64,000 nt of DNA from Acidocella sp. KAb 2-4 (lineage in GTDB: Bacteria; Pseudomonadota; Alphaproteobacteria; Acetobacterales; Acetobacteraceae): positions 186,001-250,000 of the forward strand of contig NZ_JAJDJU010000001.1 in the NCBI RefSeq assembly GCF_020567705.1. Direction: 5' to 3'. Shown here piece after piece: positions 1 to 7,925 of the stretch. Made by a program: the position numbers and the translations under genes. Every line of letters starts with the position of its first letter. The stretch's first letter is position 1. Under the pieces are notes generated by a model, which ran no database searches, was not told where the DNA came from, and was given only the letters and a program-made list of their open reading frames with translations.

Positions 1-689
1 CCGCAATCGCCATGGCGGAGGATTGCGGGCGCTATCTGGGCGACAACGCCGGCCGGCACGACTGGGATAATTACCGCGCCAGCCTGGGGCTGGACCTCGC
101 CGCCACTTATCACAATGCCGGCGTGCTGTTGATCGACACCGCCCGCTGGCGCGAGGCGCAATACTGGCGGCGGCTGCAAGAGTTTATCGCGGCGCGCGAG
201 GGGCGGCTGATGTTCATGGACCAGGACGCGCTGAACGCCGTCTGCGCCGGGGCGATCGCCGAGCTGTCGCCGCGCTGGAATTTCCAGACGCATTATTTCG
301 CCCTGGGGCTGGAGCAGACCATGCGCCCGGCCATCCTGCATTACGCCAATGTGTTGAAACCCTGGCGGGACCCGGAATGGGCGGCACTGTATGGGCGGAG
401 TGACGCGCAAGCCTTCGCCGCGCTGTTGGCGGAATCACCCTGGCTCGGGCTAATGCAGGCGGGGCTGACGCGGCCGGGCCGGTGGCGCAGCTGGGCGGCG
501 CGGCGCGCGGCGAAGCGCGCGCGGCATGTGACGGATGCGGAGATCCGCCGCCATGTGGCGAATTTCACCGCGATGGCGCCCCGCTTGCGACGCGATGTCG
601 CCGCCGGGCTGGCCGCGGCCGCGCCGCGCTGCGCCGATTTAAGCCCGGATGAGGCGGCCTCCTGGCAGGCGGCGCTCAGCCCAGCCTGA
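1..689 (+). CDS. Glycosyltransferase family 8 protein, C-terminal part (5' cut by window edge)
   Basis: The frame is open to the left edge (Ala-Ile-Ala precedes the first Met at 12), so the N-terminus with the GT8 DxD region is probably outside the window. What remains has GT8 hallmarks: [16 protein letters not shown] (the family's 'N-G-v-l-l-i-d...W' block), then MDQDALNAV, then [11 protein letters not shown], which corresponds to the 'H-f-x-G-x-x-K-P-W' block of lipopolysaccharide galactosyl/glucosyltransferases. Role inferred: transfer of a hexose from a nucleotide sugar onto LPS or another surface glycan at the cytoplasmic face. Its 3' end overlaps the convergent tyrS by 14 bases. Confidence 0.75.
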   Translation, partial: AIAMAEDCGRYLGDNAGRHDWDNYRASLGLDLAATYHNAGVLLIDTARWREAQYWRRLQEFIAAREGRLMFMDQDALNAVCAGAIAELSPRWNFQTHYFALGLEQTMRPAILHYANVLKPWRDPEWAALYGRSDAQAFAALLAESPWLGLMQAGLTRPGRWRSWAARRAAKRARHVTDAEIRRHVANFTAMAPRLRRDVAAGLAAAAPRCADLSPDEAASWQAALSPA

Positions 690-1899
690 CGAGCACATGG
701 TGCTTCTTACCGGCGGAGAGTTTCTGCTCCGCCTTGGGCGCGATCACCTGCGCCTCGTCGCCGATCACCACGTCATCCAGCCTCGCGCCGCCGCCGCGGA
801 TCAACCGCCGCGCCTCGCCATTGGTGGCGGCCAGACCAGCCCTCACCAACAGCGCGAAGGCGGGAATGCCCTCGCCGAACTCGGCGGCGGGAATGGTGAT
901 GCTGGGCAGCCCCTCGGCCGCCACGCCCTGCTCGAACAGCTTGCGCGCGGCCTCGGCGGCTTCCTCGCCGGCGGCGCGACCATGCGCGAGCGCGGTGGCC
1001 TCCGTCGCCAGCACGATCTTGGCGGCGTTGATCTCGGCCCCGGCCAGAGCCTCCAGCCGGGCGATCTCGTCCAGCGGCAGATCGGTGAACAGGCGCAGGA
1101 AGCGGCCGACATCGGCATCCTCGGTGTTGCGCCAGAATTGCCAGTAATTATACGGGCTGAGTTTCTCCGCCGAGAGCCACACCGCGCCCGAGGCTGATTT
1201 GCCCATCTTGGCGCCCGAGGCGGTGGTGATGAGCGGCGTGGTCAGGCCGAACACCTGCTTGCCCTCGGTGCGGCGCACCAGATCGATGCCGCTCACGATA
1301 TTGCCCCATTGGTCGGAGCCGCCCATCTGCAGCACAACGTTCTCGCGGCGAAGAAGCTCGCGGAAATCGTAGGATTGCAGGATGGAGTAGTTGAATTCGA
1401 GGAAGGTCAGCCCCTGCTCGCGATCCAGCCGCTGCTTCACGGAATCGAAGGACAGCATGCGGTTGACCGAGAAATGCACGCCGACATCGCGCAGCAGCGA
1501 GATATAGGAAAGCTTGTCCAGCCATTCGGCGTTGTTGACCAGCTCCGCCCCCTTGGAGAAATCGATGAAGGCTTCCAGGTTCTTGCGGATGCCGACAAGA
1601 TTTTCGGCGATCTTCTCCTCGGTCAACAACTGGCGGGCTTCCTCGCGGAAAGAGGGGTCGCCGATGCGCGTGGTGCCGCCGCCAAGCAGCGCCACCGGCT
1701 TGTGCCCATGCTTCTGAAACAGGCGCAGCAGCATGATGGGAATCATGTGGCCGACATGCAGAGAGTCGGCGGTGAGGTCGAAGCCCGCATAACCCGCGAT
1801 CGGCCGGGCGGCACAGGCGGCGTCCAGCGCCTCCTCGTCGGTGCATTGGAAGATGAAGCCGCGCGCCTTCGCCTCGGCCAGAAATTCGCTTTTCGCCAT
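676..1899 (-). CDS. tyrS: Tyrosyl-tRNA synthetase
   Basis: Class I aminoacyl-tRNA synthetase that charges tRNA-Tyr. After the start it reads [20 protein letters not shown], containing the HIGH-like HVGH signature, then the tyrosine/ATP pocket [11 protein letters not shown] and the KMSKS-like loop [12 protein letters not shown]. The C-terminus is an S4-like RNA-binding domain ([16 protein letters not shown]). The start at 1899 has AGGAG seven bases upstream; a Met two codons earlier (1905) abuts the same Shine-Dalgarno and is less likely. The frame stays open far upstream but that extension is low-complexity shadow. About 407 residues, usual for TyrRS. Divergent from anmK. Confidence 0.97.
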   Translation of the reverse strand: MAKSEFLAEAKARGFIFQCTDEEALDAACAARPIAGYAGFDLTADSLHVGHMIPIMLLRLFQKHGHKPVALLGGGTTRIGDPSFREEARQLLTEEKIAENLVGIRKNLEAFIDFSKGAELVNNAEWLDKLSYISLLRDVGVHFSVNRMLSFDSVKQRLDREQGLTFLEFNYSILQSYDFRELLRRENVVLQMGGSDQWGNIVSGIDLVRRTEGKQVFGLTTPLITTASGAKMGKSASGAVWLSAEKLSPYNYWQFWRNTEDADVGRFLRLFTDLPLDEIARLEALAGAEINAAKIVLATEATALAHGRAAGEEAAEAARKLFEQGVAAEGLPSITIPAAEFGEGIPAFALLVRAGLAATNGEARRLIRGGGARLDDVVIGDEAQVIAPKAEQKLSAGKKHHVLVRLG

Positions 1900-2004
1900 T
1901 GTCATGCTCCTGTGGGCCGGGGCGGTAGCACAGCCGCACGGGCGCGCAAAGCGGTGCGGCCAAGGGCGGCCCGCATTGGCTGACGCAACCATCCGCACCA
2001 AGCC

Positions 2005-2033
2005 TTGCTGTTGCCTTGCCACCCTCGTAACAC
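2005..2033 (+). promoter_or_regulatory. Candidate promoter of anmK, leaderless spacing
   Basis: TTGCTG (2005-2010) and TAACAC (2028-2033) are 17 bases apart, and the ATG of anmK lies seven bases after the -10-like hexamer. There is no Shine-Dalgarno before that ATG, so a transcript beginning at or next to the start codon is plausible. Each hexamer matches consensus at only three positions, so this is weak on its own. Confidence 0.25.
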
Positions 2034-2040
2034 GCTCTCC

Positions 2041-3123
2041 ATGCCCGCCCGCACCCTTCGCGCCATCGGCCTGATGTCCGGCACCTCGCTTGACGGCGTG
2101 GACGCCGCCTGGATCGAGACCGATGGCGAGCACGTGTTCCATTTCGGCCCGGCGGCGATGCTGCGCTATCAGGATGATCTGCGCGCCGATCTGCGCCGGC
2201 TGCTCGATCTTGCCCCTGGACTTAGCCCTGACGATCGTTTTTTACAACGAGTTGAGGAGCGCCTTACCCGCGACCATGCCCTGGCCGTCAGCATGACCGG
2301 GCGCGCGGCGGATGTGATCGGCTTTCATGGCCAGACGATCCTGCACGCGCCCGAGGCCCACCGCACCTGGCAGATCGGCGATGCGGTGCTGCTCGCGCAT
2401 ATCACCCGGATCCCGGTCGTGCATGATTTCCGCAGCGCCGATGTTGCCGCCGGGGGCCAGGGCGCGCCCTTCGCGCCGCTGTTTCATGCCGCGCTGGCCG
2501 CCGCTCTGCCCAAACCGCTGCTGGTGGTGAATATCGGCGGCGTCGCCAACATCACCTGGCTGGGCGCGGGGGGCGAGATCATTGCCTGCGACACCGGGCC
2601 AGGCAACGGCCCGCTCGACGATCTGGCCCAGCGCCACCTCGGCAAACCCTATGACGAAAACGGCGCCTTCGCGGCCTCGGGGCAGGTGGACGAGGCGCGG
2701 CTCGGGCTGCTGCTGGGGCATCCATATTTCGCCCGCCCGGCGCCGAAATCGCTGGACCGGCTGACCTTCTCCGCCCTCATCGCTCAGGCCATTGAGGGGT
2801 TACCCCCGGCGGACGCCGCCGCCACCCTGGCCGCTTTTTGCGCCACCGCCATTGGCCGCGCGCCCCTGCCTGCCCCGCCTTTGCGCGTGCTGGTGGGCGG
2901 CGGCGGGCGGCATAACGCGCATCTGATGCAACTGCTGGCGGCGCAATTTCCGGTGCCGGTGCAGCCGGTCGAGGCCGCGGGCTGGGATGGCGACGCGCTG
3001 GAGGCGCAATGCTTCGCCTTTCTCGCCGTGCGCTCGCTGCGCGGGCTGCCGCTCTCCTTGCCATCCACCACCGGCGTGCCGGAGCCGATGCCCGGCGGAC
3101 GGCTTCAGCGCCCAACCTTGTAG
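2041..3123 (+). CDS. anmK: Anhydro-N-acetylmuramic acid kinase
   Basis: Phosphorylates 1,6-anhydro-MurNAc from peptidoglycan turnover to MurNAc-6-P (cell-wall recycling, cytoplasm). Family signature [15 protein letters not shown] lies at the N-terminus, followed by [30 protein letters not shown], and [11 protein letters not shown] / [12 protein letters not shown], the ATP-binding fold of the Hsp70/actin-like kinases. 360 residues, normal length. I chose the ATG at 2041 because the protein starts right at the conserved motif; an in-frame start at 2005 adds twelve atypical residues. The 3' end overlaps the convergent GT-C gene by 19 bases. Confidence 0.95.
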   Translation: MPARTLRAIGLMSGTSLDGVDAAWIETDGEHVFHFGPAAMLRYQDDLRADLRRLLDLAPGLSPDDRFLQRVEERLTRDHALAVSMTGRAADVIGFHGQTILHAPEAHRTWQIGDAVLLAHITRIPVVHDFRSADVAAGGQGAPFAPLFHAALAAALPKPLLVVNIGGVANITWLGAGGEIIACDTGPGNGPLDDLAQRHLGKPYDENGAFAASGQVDEARLGLLLGHPYFARPAPKSLDRLTFSALIAQAIEGLPPADAAATLAAFCATAIGRAPLPAPPLRVLVGGGGRHNAHLMQLLAAQFPVPVQPVEAAGWDGDALEAQCFAFLAVRSLRGLPLSLPSTTGVPEPMPGGRLQRPTL

Positions 3124-4850
3124 AGCCGCCAGCCATCCTGGTTCTGCCCGGCCAGGGTCAGCCAGGGCGGCGGGGTGCCAGCATCAAGCGCGTCCCACAA
3201 CGTGTCTCGCGGCAGGTCGGCCACCAGAAGCGAGCGCGCCGGGCTGGGGCAGAACAGCACATAGGCCGCCTTGGCCGCCGCCAGCTCCGGCGGCACATTC
3301 CGCCCCGGCAGGGCGCGCCAGGCGGCGCGGTCGCGCAGATAGCCGGGCACGCCGTGCTGGTAGAGCGAACCGACGGTCTTCACCTGCGTCCGGTAGAGCA
3401 GTTCCGGCGCGTCACTCGGCCCGGCGAGCACCACCTGTCCGGCGGCGGCGGCCAGCAGCGGCGCGATATTGTGCAGCGTGCAGCTCGGGGCAGCGTGTAA
3501 TGCTGCGGCGGGCGCCTTGGGCGCAGGGGCGGCGAAGGCCGCCAGCTCCGGCACGCCAAGCACCAGCGCCAGCGCCGCGAGGCGCGCCAGGCTGGCCCGT
3601 TGCGGCGTGGCGGCGAGGCTGGCACTGGCTTGGCTGAGCGCCACCGGCAGCAGCGCCGCGCCAAGCACGGTCGAGAACCCGACGAAGAGCAGGAATTTCG
3701 CGCCCAGCGCCAGCGCTACCGCAGCGCACAGCGCCAGATACAGCCACATCAGCCGCGTATTGCCGCGCGGTGCGAGCAGCCCCTCGGCGGGCTCGGGCTG
3801 CCGCAGCCCGCGCCAGAGCGTATAAGCCAGGGCGCAACCGCCGGGGAACAGAAACACCACGAGATCATGCCCATGAAGCGGCCGCAACTCGCTGATTGCG
3901 CCGAAGAAGACCCGCGCCTGATCGGGCGGCAGAATGCCATAAGGCCCCAGCACCACGCCAGGAAACGCCGCCACCCAGACGCCAAACAGCACCGCCAGCA
4001 CCGCGAACCCGGCTGGGCCGCGCCAGGGCCACGGGCGCTCCTGCAACCGCAGCAGCACCGCCGCCCCGGCCAGGAATAGCAGCGCCATCACCACATACAC
4101 GCAGGAGAGCCGGTCCACTTCCGGCGCCAGATAACCACCCGCCGGCGGATCGACGAACAGCGCCACCACCAGCACATCGAAACACCCGGCGGCGGTGGCG
4201 AGCAGCACGGCGGCGTTTTTCGCCTCCAGCCAGCGCAGCGCCAGCGCGGTGTAGGCCATCAGCACAAATGGCATCGTCTCCGGCGTCAGCCAGATGGCGA
4301 AGCCCCCGCTCACCCCGGCAAGAAACCCGGCCCAGCGGTCATCGCGCCAGGCGCGGACGGCATACCCGGCGGTGAGCGCGATCATCGCCAGCAGCAGCAC
4401 ATGGTAATGCACCGCGCCGGGCACCGCGATCGTCACCACGCCCGGCAGCACGGCGGCGGCCAGCGTTGCGCTCCACAGATACCGGCGCAAGGCGAAGGGC
4501 TCCACCGCCCAGGCCGTGACCGCGCCGAGAAACCCGACACCGAGCGGCCCCAAAGCCACCCCGGCGGCAAGCAGCGCGCGGTGCCAGCCCAGCAACGGCG
4601 CCAGGGGCGCGGCCAAAAGCCAGAGCAACATATCCAGCAGGCGCGACCATTCCACCATCCCCCCGGCGCCGGACTGGTCGCCCGCCACGGTGGTGAGCAG
4701 ATGCCCGGCGCGGATGCCCTGCTCCAGGCGCACGAGGCGCATGTAGGAATCCGGGTCTTGCAGATTGCCCGCGAGCACGGCGGGCCAGTGCCCGGCACCG
4801 AGCAGGATGTTCAGCCCGGCGCCAAGCAGAAACAGCGCGAGCAGACCCAT
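3105..4850 (-). CDS. Polytopic membrane protein, STT3-like GT-C glycosyltransferase candidate
   Basis: 581 residues, almost entirely hydrophobic with about a dozen membrane segments and a soluble tail of roughly 120 residues. After the first segment there is NLQDPDSYMRLVRLEQG, which resembles the acidic D-x-D/'DPxxY' loop of GT-C enzymes such as oligosaccharyltransferase STT3 and PMT. Later WLTPETMPFVLMAYTAL places Glu and Pro as in the second acidic loop of STT3-type enzymes. Role inferred: transfer of a lipid-linked sugar on the periplasmic side; acceptor unknown. Last gene of a five-gene run, overlapping the upstream FMN-enzyme gene by one base (TGATG), so probably coupled to it. The assignment rests on fold-like features only. 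Confidence 0.55.
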   Translation of the reverse strand: MGLLALFLLGAGLNILLGAGHWPAVLAGNLQDPDSYMRLVRLEQGIRAGHLLTTVAGDQSGAGGMVEWSRLLDMLLWLLAAPLAPLLGWHRALLAAGVALGPLGVGFLGAVTAWAVEPFALRRYLWSATLAAAVLPGVVTIAVPGAVHYHVLLLAMIALTAGYAVRAWRDDRWAGFLAGVSGGFAIWLTPETMPFVLMAYTALALRWLEAKNAAVLLATAAGCFDVLVVALFVDPPAGGYLAPEVDRLSCVYVVMALLFLAGAAVLLRLQERPWPWRGPAGFAVLAVLFGVWVAAFPGVVLGPYGILPPDQARVFFGAISELRPLHGHDLVVFLFPGGCALAYTLWRGLRQPEPAEGLLAPRGNTRLMWLYLALCAAVALALGAKFLLFVGFSTVLGAALLPVALSQASASLAATPQRASLARLAALALVLGVPELAAFAAPAPKAPAAALHAAPSCTLHNIAPLLAAAAGQVVLAGPSDAPELLYRTQVKTVGSLYQHGVPGYLRDRAAWRALPGRNVPPELAAAKAAYVLFCPSPARSLLVADLPRDTLWDALDAGTPPPWLTLAGQNQDGWRLYKVGR

Positions 4851-6280
4851 CAGTTGGCGGCGGCCCTGAATCCGGCGACGCCGCGCTCAATCTCAGTGAC
4901 GTGTTTCGGCGCGAAATAGCTGGCGTCGGTGAGGCCGCAGGAATGCGCGATGATCTCCACCTCCTCGCGCATCTTTTTGGCGTAGCGCGCCACCCGCACC
5001 GCCTTATCGGCCGGGTTCAGCCCCCGGATCAGCCGCTCATCGGCGGCGGTGACCCCGGTGGGGCAGAAGCCGCTGCCGCATTTCATCGCCTGGATGCAGC
5101 CAAGCGAGAACATGAAGCCGCGCGCCGATGACACGAAATCCGCTCCCATGCAAAGCGCCCAGGCCACCTTGTCCGGCGTGATGAGCTTGCCCGAGGCGAC
5201 GATGCGGATGCGCTGTTGCAAGCCATGCTCGTAGCGCAGCCCGGCGACATAAGGCAGCGCCTGGGTGATCGGCATACCCACATAATCGGCCAACGGCTCG
5301 GGCGCGGCGCCGGTGCCGCCCTCGCCGCCGTCGATCTGCACGTAGTCGGGGCAATGCGCCGGGTTGCTGGCGCAATCGTCGAACCATTCATCGACGAACC
5401 GCGGATCACCCAGCACGAATTTCACCCCCACCGGCTTGCCAGTAATGCCGCGCACCCGCGCGATGAACGCGCCCAGCTCCTGCACGTTGCCGATATCCTT
5501 GTGGCGGTTGGGGGAGATGCTGTCCTGCCCCACCGGGATGCCGCGGATCTTCGCGACCTCGGCTGTCACCTTATGCGCGGGTAGAATGCCGCCTTTGCCG
5601 GGCTTCGCCCCCTGGGCCAGCTTCACCTCGAACATCCGCACCTGCGGATGCGCCGCGATCTCGCGCAGCTTCTCCTCGGAGAGATTGCCCAGCGCGTCGC
5701 GCACGCCGTATTTCGCGGTGCCGATCTGCATGATCAGATCCGCCCCGCCTTCGAGATGATAAGGCGACAGCCCGCCCTCGCCCGTGCTCATCCACACCCC
5801 CGCCATCTTCGCCCCGCGCGAGAGCGCGCTCACCGCCGCATGGCTCAGCGCGCCGTAAGACATGCCCGAGATGTTGAAGAAGCTTTGCGCCATATACGGC
5901 TCGCGGCAGGCGCCGGGGCCGTCGCTCACGCCGATCTGTTTGCCGGGATAGGGTTTCTGTTCCTCCTCCAGCGTCGGGAAGGCGGCGTTGCGGAAGATGA
6001 AGCTCGGCACGTTTTCGGAGCCGAAGCTGATGAGGTTGGAGAGCCCCTTGGCCGAGCGGTACACCCAGCTGCGCTCCAGCCGGTTGAACGGGCGCTCCGA
6101 CCAGTCGGGCAGATATTGGTATTGGCGCATATATTCGCCCCAGGTCTCGGCGAAATAGCGGAAATGGCCGATGACCGGGTAATTGCGCAGGATGGTGTGC
6201 TTGGTCTGGCGCACATCGTGCAGGTAAAGCGCCGCGATGCTCAGCACCAGCAGCACGATGATGATCTCTACACCCAGCAT
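4850..6280 (-). CDS. Membrane-anchored FMN-binding glutamate-synthase-like protein
   Basis: 476 residues. Residues 1-20 are a single membrane anchor (VEIIIVLLVLSIAALYL), so the enzyme is held at the inner membrane, probably facing the cytoplasm. The rest is the FMN TIM barrel of glutamate synthase (GltS_FMN family): SFFNISGMSYGALSHAA, STGEGGLSPYH, QIGTAKYGVR, GAKPGKGGILPAHKV, IDGGEGGTGAAPEPL, and near the C-terminus GCIQAMKCGSGFCPTGVT, whose cysteines match the 3Fe-4S region. There is no amidotransferase domain, as is common in the stand-alone family whose reaction is unsettled. A good Shine-Dalgarno (GGAG, seven bases before ATG) supports the start. Fourth gene of the Roadblock/GTPase operon. 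Confidence 0.85.
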   Translation of the reverse strand: MLGVEIIIVLLVLSIAALYLHDVRQTKHTILRNYPVIGHFRYFAETWGEYMRQYQYLPDWSERPFNRLERSWVYRSAKGLSNLISFGSENVPSFIFRNAAFPTLEEEQKPYPGKQIGVSDGPGACREPYMAQSFFNISGMSYGALSHAAVSALSRGAKMAGVWMSTGEGGLSPYHLEGGADLIMQIGTAKYGVRDALGNLSEEKLREIAAHPQVRMFEVKLAQGAKPGKGGILPAHKVTAEVAKIRGIPVGQDSISPNRHKDIGNVQELGAFIARVRGITGKPVGVKFVLGDPRFVDEWFDDCASNPAHCPDYVQIDGGEGGTGAAPEPLADYVGMPITQALPYVAGLRYEHGLQQRIRIVASGKLITPDKVAWALCMGADFVSSARGFMFSLGCIQAMKCGSGFCPTGVTAADERLIRGLNPADKAVRVARYAKKMREEVEIIAHSCGLTDASYFAPKHVTEIERGVAGFRAAAN

Positions 6281-6307
6281 CCCGTCTCTCCTTCGCGCTG
6301 GCCGCGA

Positions 6308-6703
6308 TCAGGCCAGCAATTCGCGGATTTCCGCCGCTGCGGCCTTGATGTTGACAAGGATGACGCCGAGCGAGGTGCGCGCGCTGACCATCAGGATCAG
6401 CGGCTGGCGCGTATCCGCGATGGTGATGCTGGCGATCTGCAGGCCCTGCGCCTCCATGGTGATGATATCGAGCAGCCCGCCCGCCGGCACATCCCACGAA
6501 AAATCGGAAGCCAGCGCATCGCCGATGGAATTCACCGAACTGGTCAGCGCCGCCATGCGCCCAACCAAATTTTCCGCCACGCCGACGGAGCAGACATTGA
6601 AGCCGTCCGGGGTGCAGATGAGCGCGTTGCGCAGCTGCGGGATCCGCGAGATCATTTTGCGGAAGGCGGGCCGTAACAGCACCCCAAGCTCGGAAAAATC
6701 CAT
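6308..6703 (-). CDS. Roadblock/LC7 domain protein (downstream copy)
   Basis: 131 residues forming one Roadblock/LC7 alpha-beta domain: an N-terminal helix (ELGVLLRPAFRKMISRIP), then ALICTPDGFNVCSVGV, a middle helix with MAALTSSVNSIGDALAS and the closing strands LDIITMEAQGLQIASITI and PLILMVSARTSLGVILVNIK. MglB-type proteins of this fold bind Ras-like GTPases and act as GAPs or scaffolds; here that is inferred from the GTPase gene 27 bases upstream. Start chosen at 6703, with GGGAG four bases before ATG; a GTG at 6721 is possible but has no ribosome-binding site. 27 bases separate it from the FMN-enzyme gene downstream. Confidence 0.8.
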   Translation of the reverse strand: MDFSELGVLLRPAFRKMISRIPQLRNALICTPDGFNVCSVGVAENLVGRMAALTSSVNSIGDALASDFSWDVPAGGLLDIITMEAQGLQIASITIADTRQPLILMVSARTSLGVILVNIKAAAAEIRELLA

Positions 6704-6730
6704 GTCGCTCCCGTACCTCACCTGAACCGG

Positions 6731-7390
6731 TCAGTCACCGCGCACCGCCCCTGGCAACGCCGTCAGCGCCGCCGCCACCATGCGGCGCACATCCTCGGCC
6801 GCGCGCGGATCGGCCGCCTGCACCACCGCCAGCGGGTGTAAACGTTGCACCAGCGCGCGATACGGCGCCAGCCCCGCTTCCTGCGCCGCCAATGGCAGGC
6901 GCGAGACGGCCACCGCCACCCGCAGCAGCGAAGCGCGCTGGCCGAGCGCGCGCAGCCAGGTGGCGCATTGGTTCACGCCCTCCGCCTGGTCGCCATAGGC
7001 CCACAGCACCACGGCCGCGCTGGCGGGCACCAGCAGGTCCCACATCGCGTCAAACCGCTCCTGCCCCGGCAGGCCGAACACCGCCACGCGCTCGCCCGCC
7101 GCGAGGCGGAACTCGCCATAATCAAACCCGGCGGTGGTCGTGGTCTTGCCGCCGGTACGCTGGGCGGTGTCGAGCTCGCGGCTGGCGACATCGGTGTTCA
7201 CCACCGGAATTTCGGAGATTGCGCGCAGCGCGGTGGTTTTGCCGACGCCGAACGGCCCGGCAAACACCACCTGCCGGGAGGCAGGGTGCCCGAGCACGAT
7301 CTCAAGCGCGTCTTCAGGCTGCAACTCCACGGACCTCACCTTGGCCTCAACGCCCGCCTGGCCGGCGCCATACGGGCAGCCAAGTTTCAC
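6731..7390 (-). CDS. Small Ras-like GTPase partner of Roadblock proteins
   Basis: 219 residues. P-loop GPFGVGKTT at about residues 45-53, switch I candidate KTTTTAGFDYG (82-92), and switch II FGLPGQERFDAMW (105-117), where the canonical DxxGQ is GLPGQ. I find no NKxD guanine-specificity motif; the expected place reads VAVAVSRLPL. The protein therefore looks like the bacterial 'ATP/GTP-binding' MglA/SRPRB-like group, and nucleotide preference is uncertain. It begins with GTG overlapping the stop of the upstream Roadblock gene (GTGA), so the two are translationally coupled. Likely a switch whose state is read or reset by the flanking Roadblock proteins (inference). Confidence 0.8.
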   Translation of the reverse strand: MKLGCPYGAGQAGVEAKVRSVELQPEDALEIVLGHPASRQVVFAGPFGVGKTTALRAISEIPVVNTDVASRELDTAQRTGGKTTTTAGFDYGEFRLAAGERVAVFGLPGQERFDAMWDLLVPASAAVVLWAYGDQAEGVNQCATWLRALGQRASLLRVAVAVSRLPLAAQEAGLAPYRALVQRLHPLAVVQAADPRAAEDVRRMVAAALTALPGAVRGD

Positions 7391-7770
7391 CCGCCGAGGC
7401 GCGCCGCGTCAACGCCGCTCAGCATCTTGGGCAGCGCCACGGCCAGTAGCACGCCGAGGTTGACCTTCGCGGCATCCATCAGAACGCCCTGTAAAATCCC
7501 GGCGCCGTGCTGGATGATCATCACCGTCTTGCCGCCTTCGAGATCCATGTAGAAATAGCGGCTGAGCTTGGGGAAGCCCGAGGCGGCAAGCGTGTCGTTG
7601 AGCGAGTTGGTAATCTCGGTAAACAACGCCACGGCGGTCGGCTGCGAGTTGAAGCCCGCAAGCGAGAGGCCGGTGGAACGGTCCCAGATATCGGTGGCCA
7701 GGAGGCCATCCTTCATCGTGGCACGAAGGTCGGCGACGGCGGTTTCGAGTCTCTGCACGTCAATCTGCAT
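7387..7770 (-). CDS. Roadblock/LC7-like protein (upstream copy)
   Basis: 127 residues with a Roadblock-like layout: N-terminal helix MQIDVQRLETAVADLRATM, strand ATDIWDRSTGLSLAGF, a helix ALFTEITNSLNDTLAA, strands RYFYMDLEGGKTVMIIQ and a final helix. It is divergent from the second copy (6308-6703), so the pair may bind the GTPase as a heterodimer or act at different steps (inference). Strong ribosome-binding site: AAGGAGG eight bases before the ATG. First gene of the operon; a promoter-like element and a perfect dyad lie in the 155-base gap upstream. A related small family of unknown function cannot be excluded. Confidence 0.65.
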   Translation of the reverse strand: MQIDVQRLETAVADLRATMKDGLLATDIWDRSTGLSLAGFNSQPTAVALFTEITNSLNDTLAASGFPKLSRYFYMDLEGGKTVMIIQHGAGILQGVLMDAAKVNLGVLLAVALPKMLSGVDAARLGG

Positions 7771-7846
7771 CGGGCATCCTCCTTGTCGATCGGGCTGTTG
7801 GGCTTCGCCTGTTCGCCGCCCGCCACGCTGGCCGGGACGGTTCGTA

Positions 7847-7864
7847 GGTTAACATTCTTTAACC
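7847..7864. promoter_or_regulatory. Perfect dyad with TTAA-N6-TTAA core over the Roadblock operon start point
   Basis: GGTTAA-CATTCT-TTAACC is a perfect inverted repeat with six-base arms. It sits where transcription from the candidate promoter at 7867-7895 would begin, a repressor-like position. It resembles the CtrA site TTAA-N7-TTAAC but the spacing is one base short, so another regulator is equally possible. Confidence 0.4.
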
Positions 7865-7866
7865 AC

Positions 7867-7895
7867 AGGATTGAGGGATTGAGCTGCGCCGTCAA
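7867..7895 (-). promoter_or_regulatory. Candidate promoter of the Roadblock-GTPase operon
   Basis: On the minus strand TTGACG (7890-7895, five of six) is followed after 17 bases by AATCCT (7867-7872, three of six). It is the best promoter match in the gap between the kinase gene and the first Roadblock gene. The leader would be about 90 bases. Confidence 0.35.
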
Positions 7896-7925
7896 GTGCT
7901 TATCGCGTCTGGCGCGAATCAAAAC

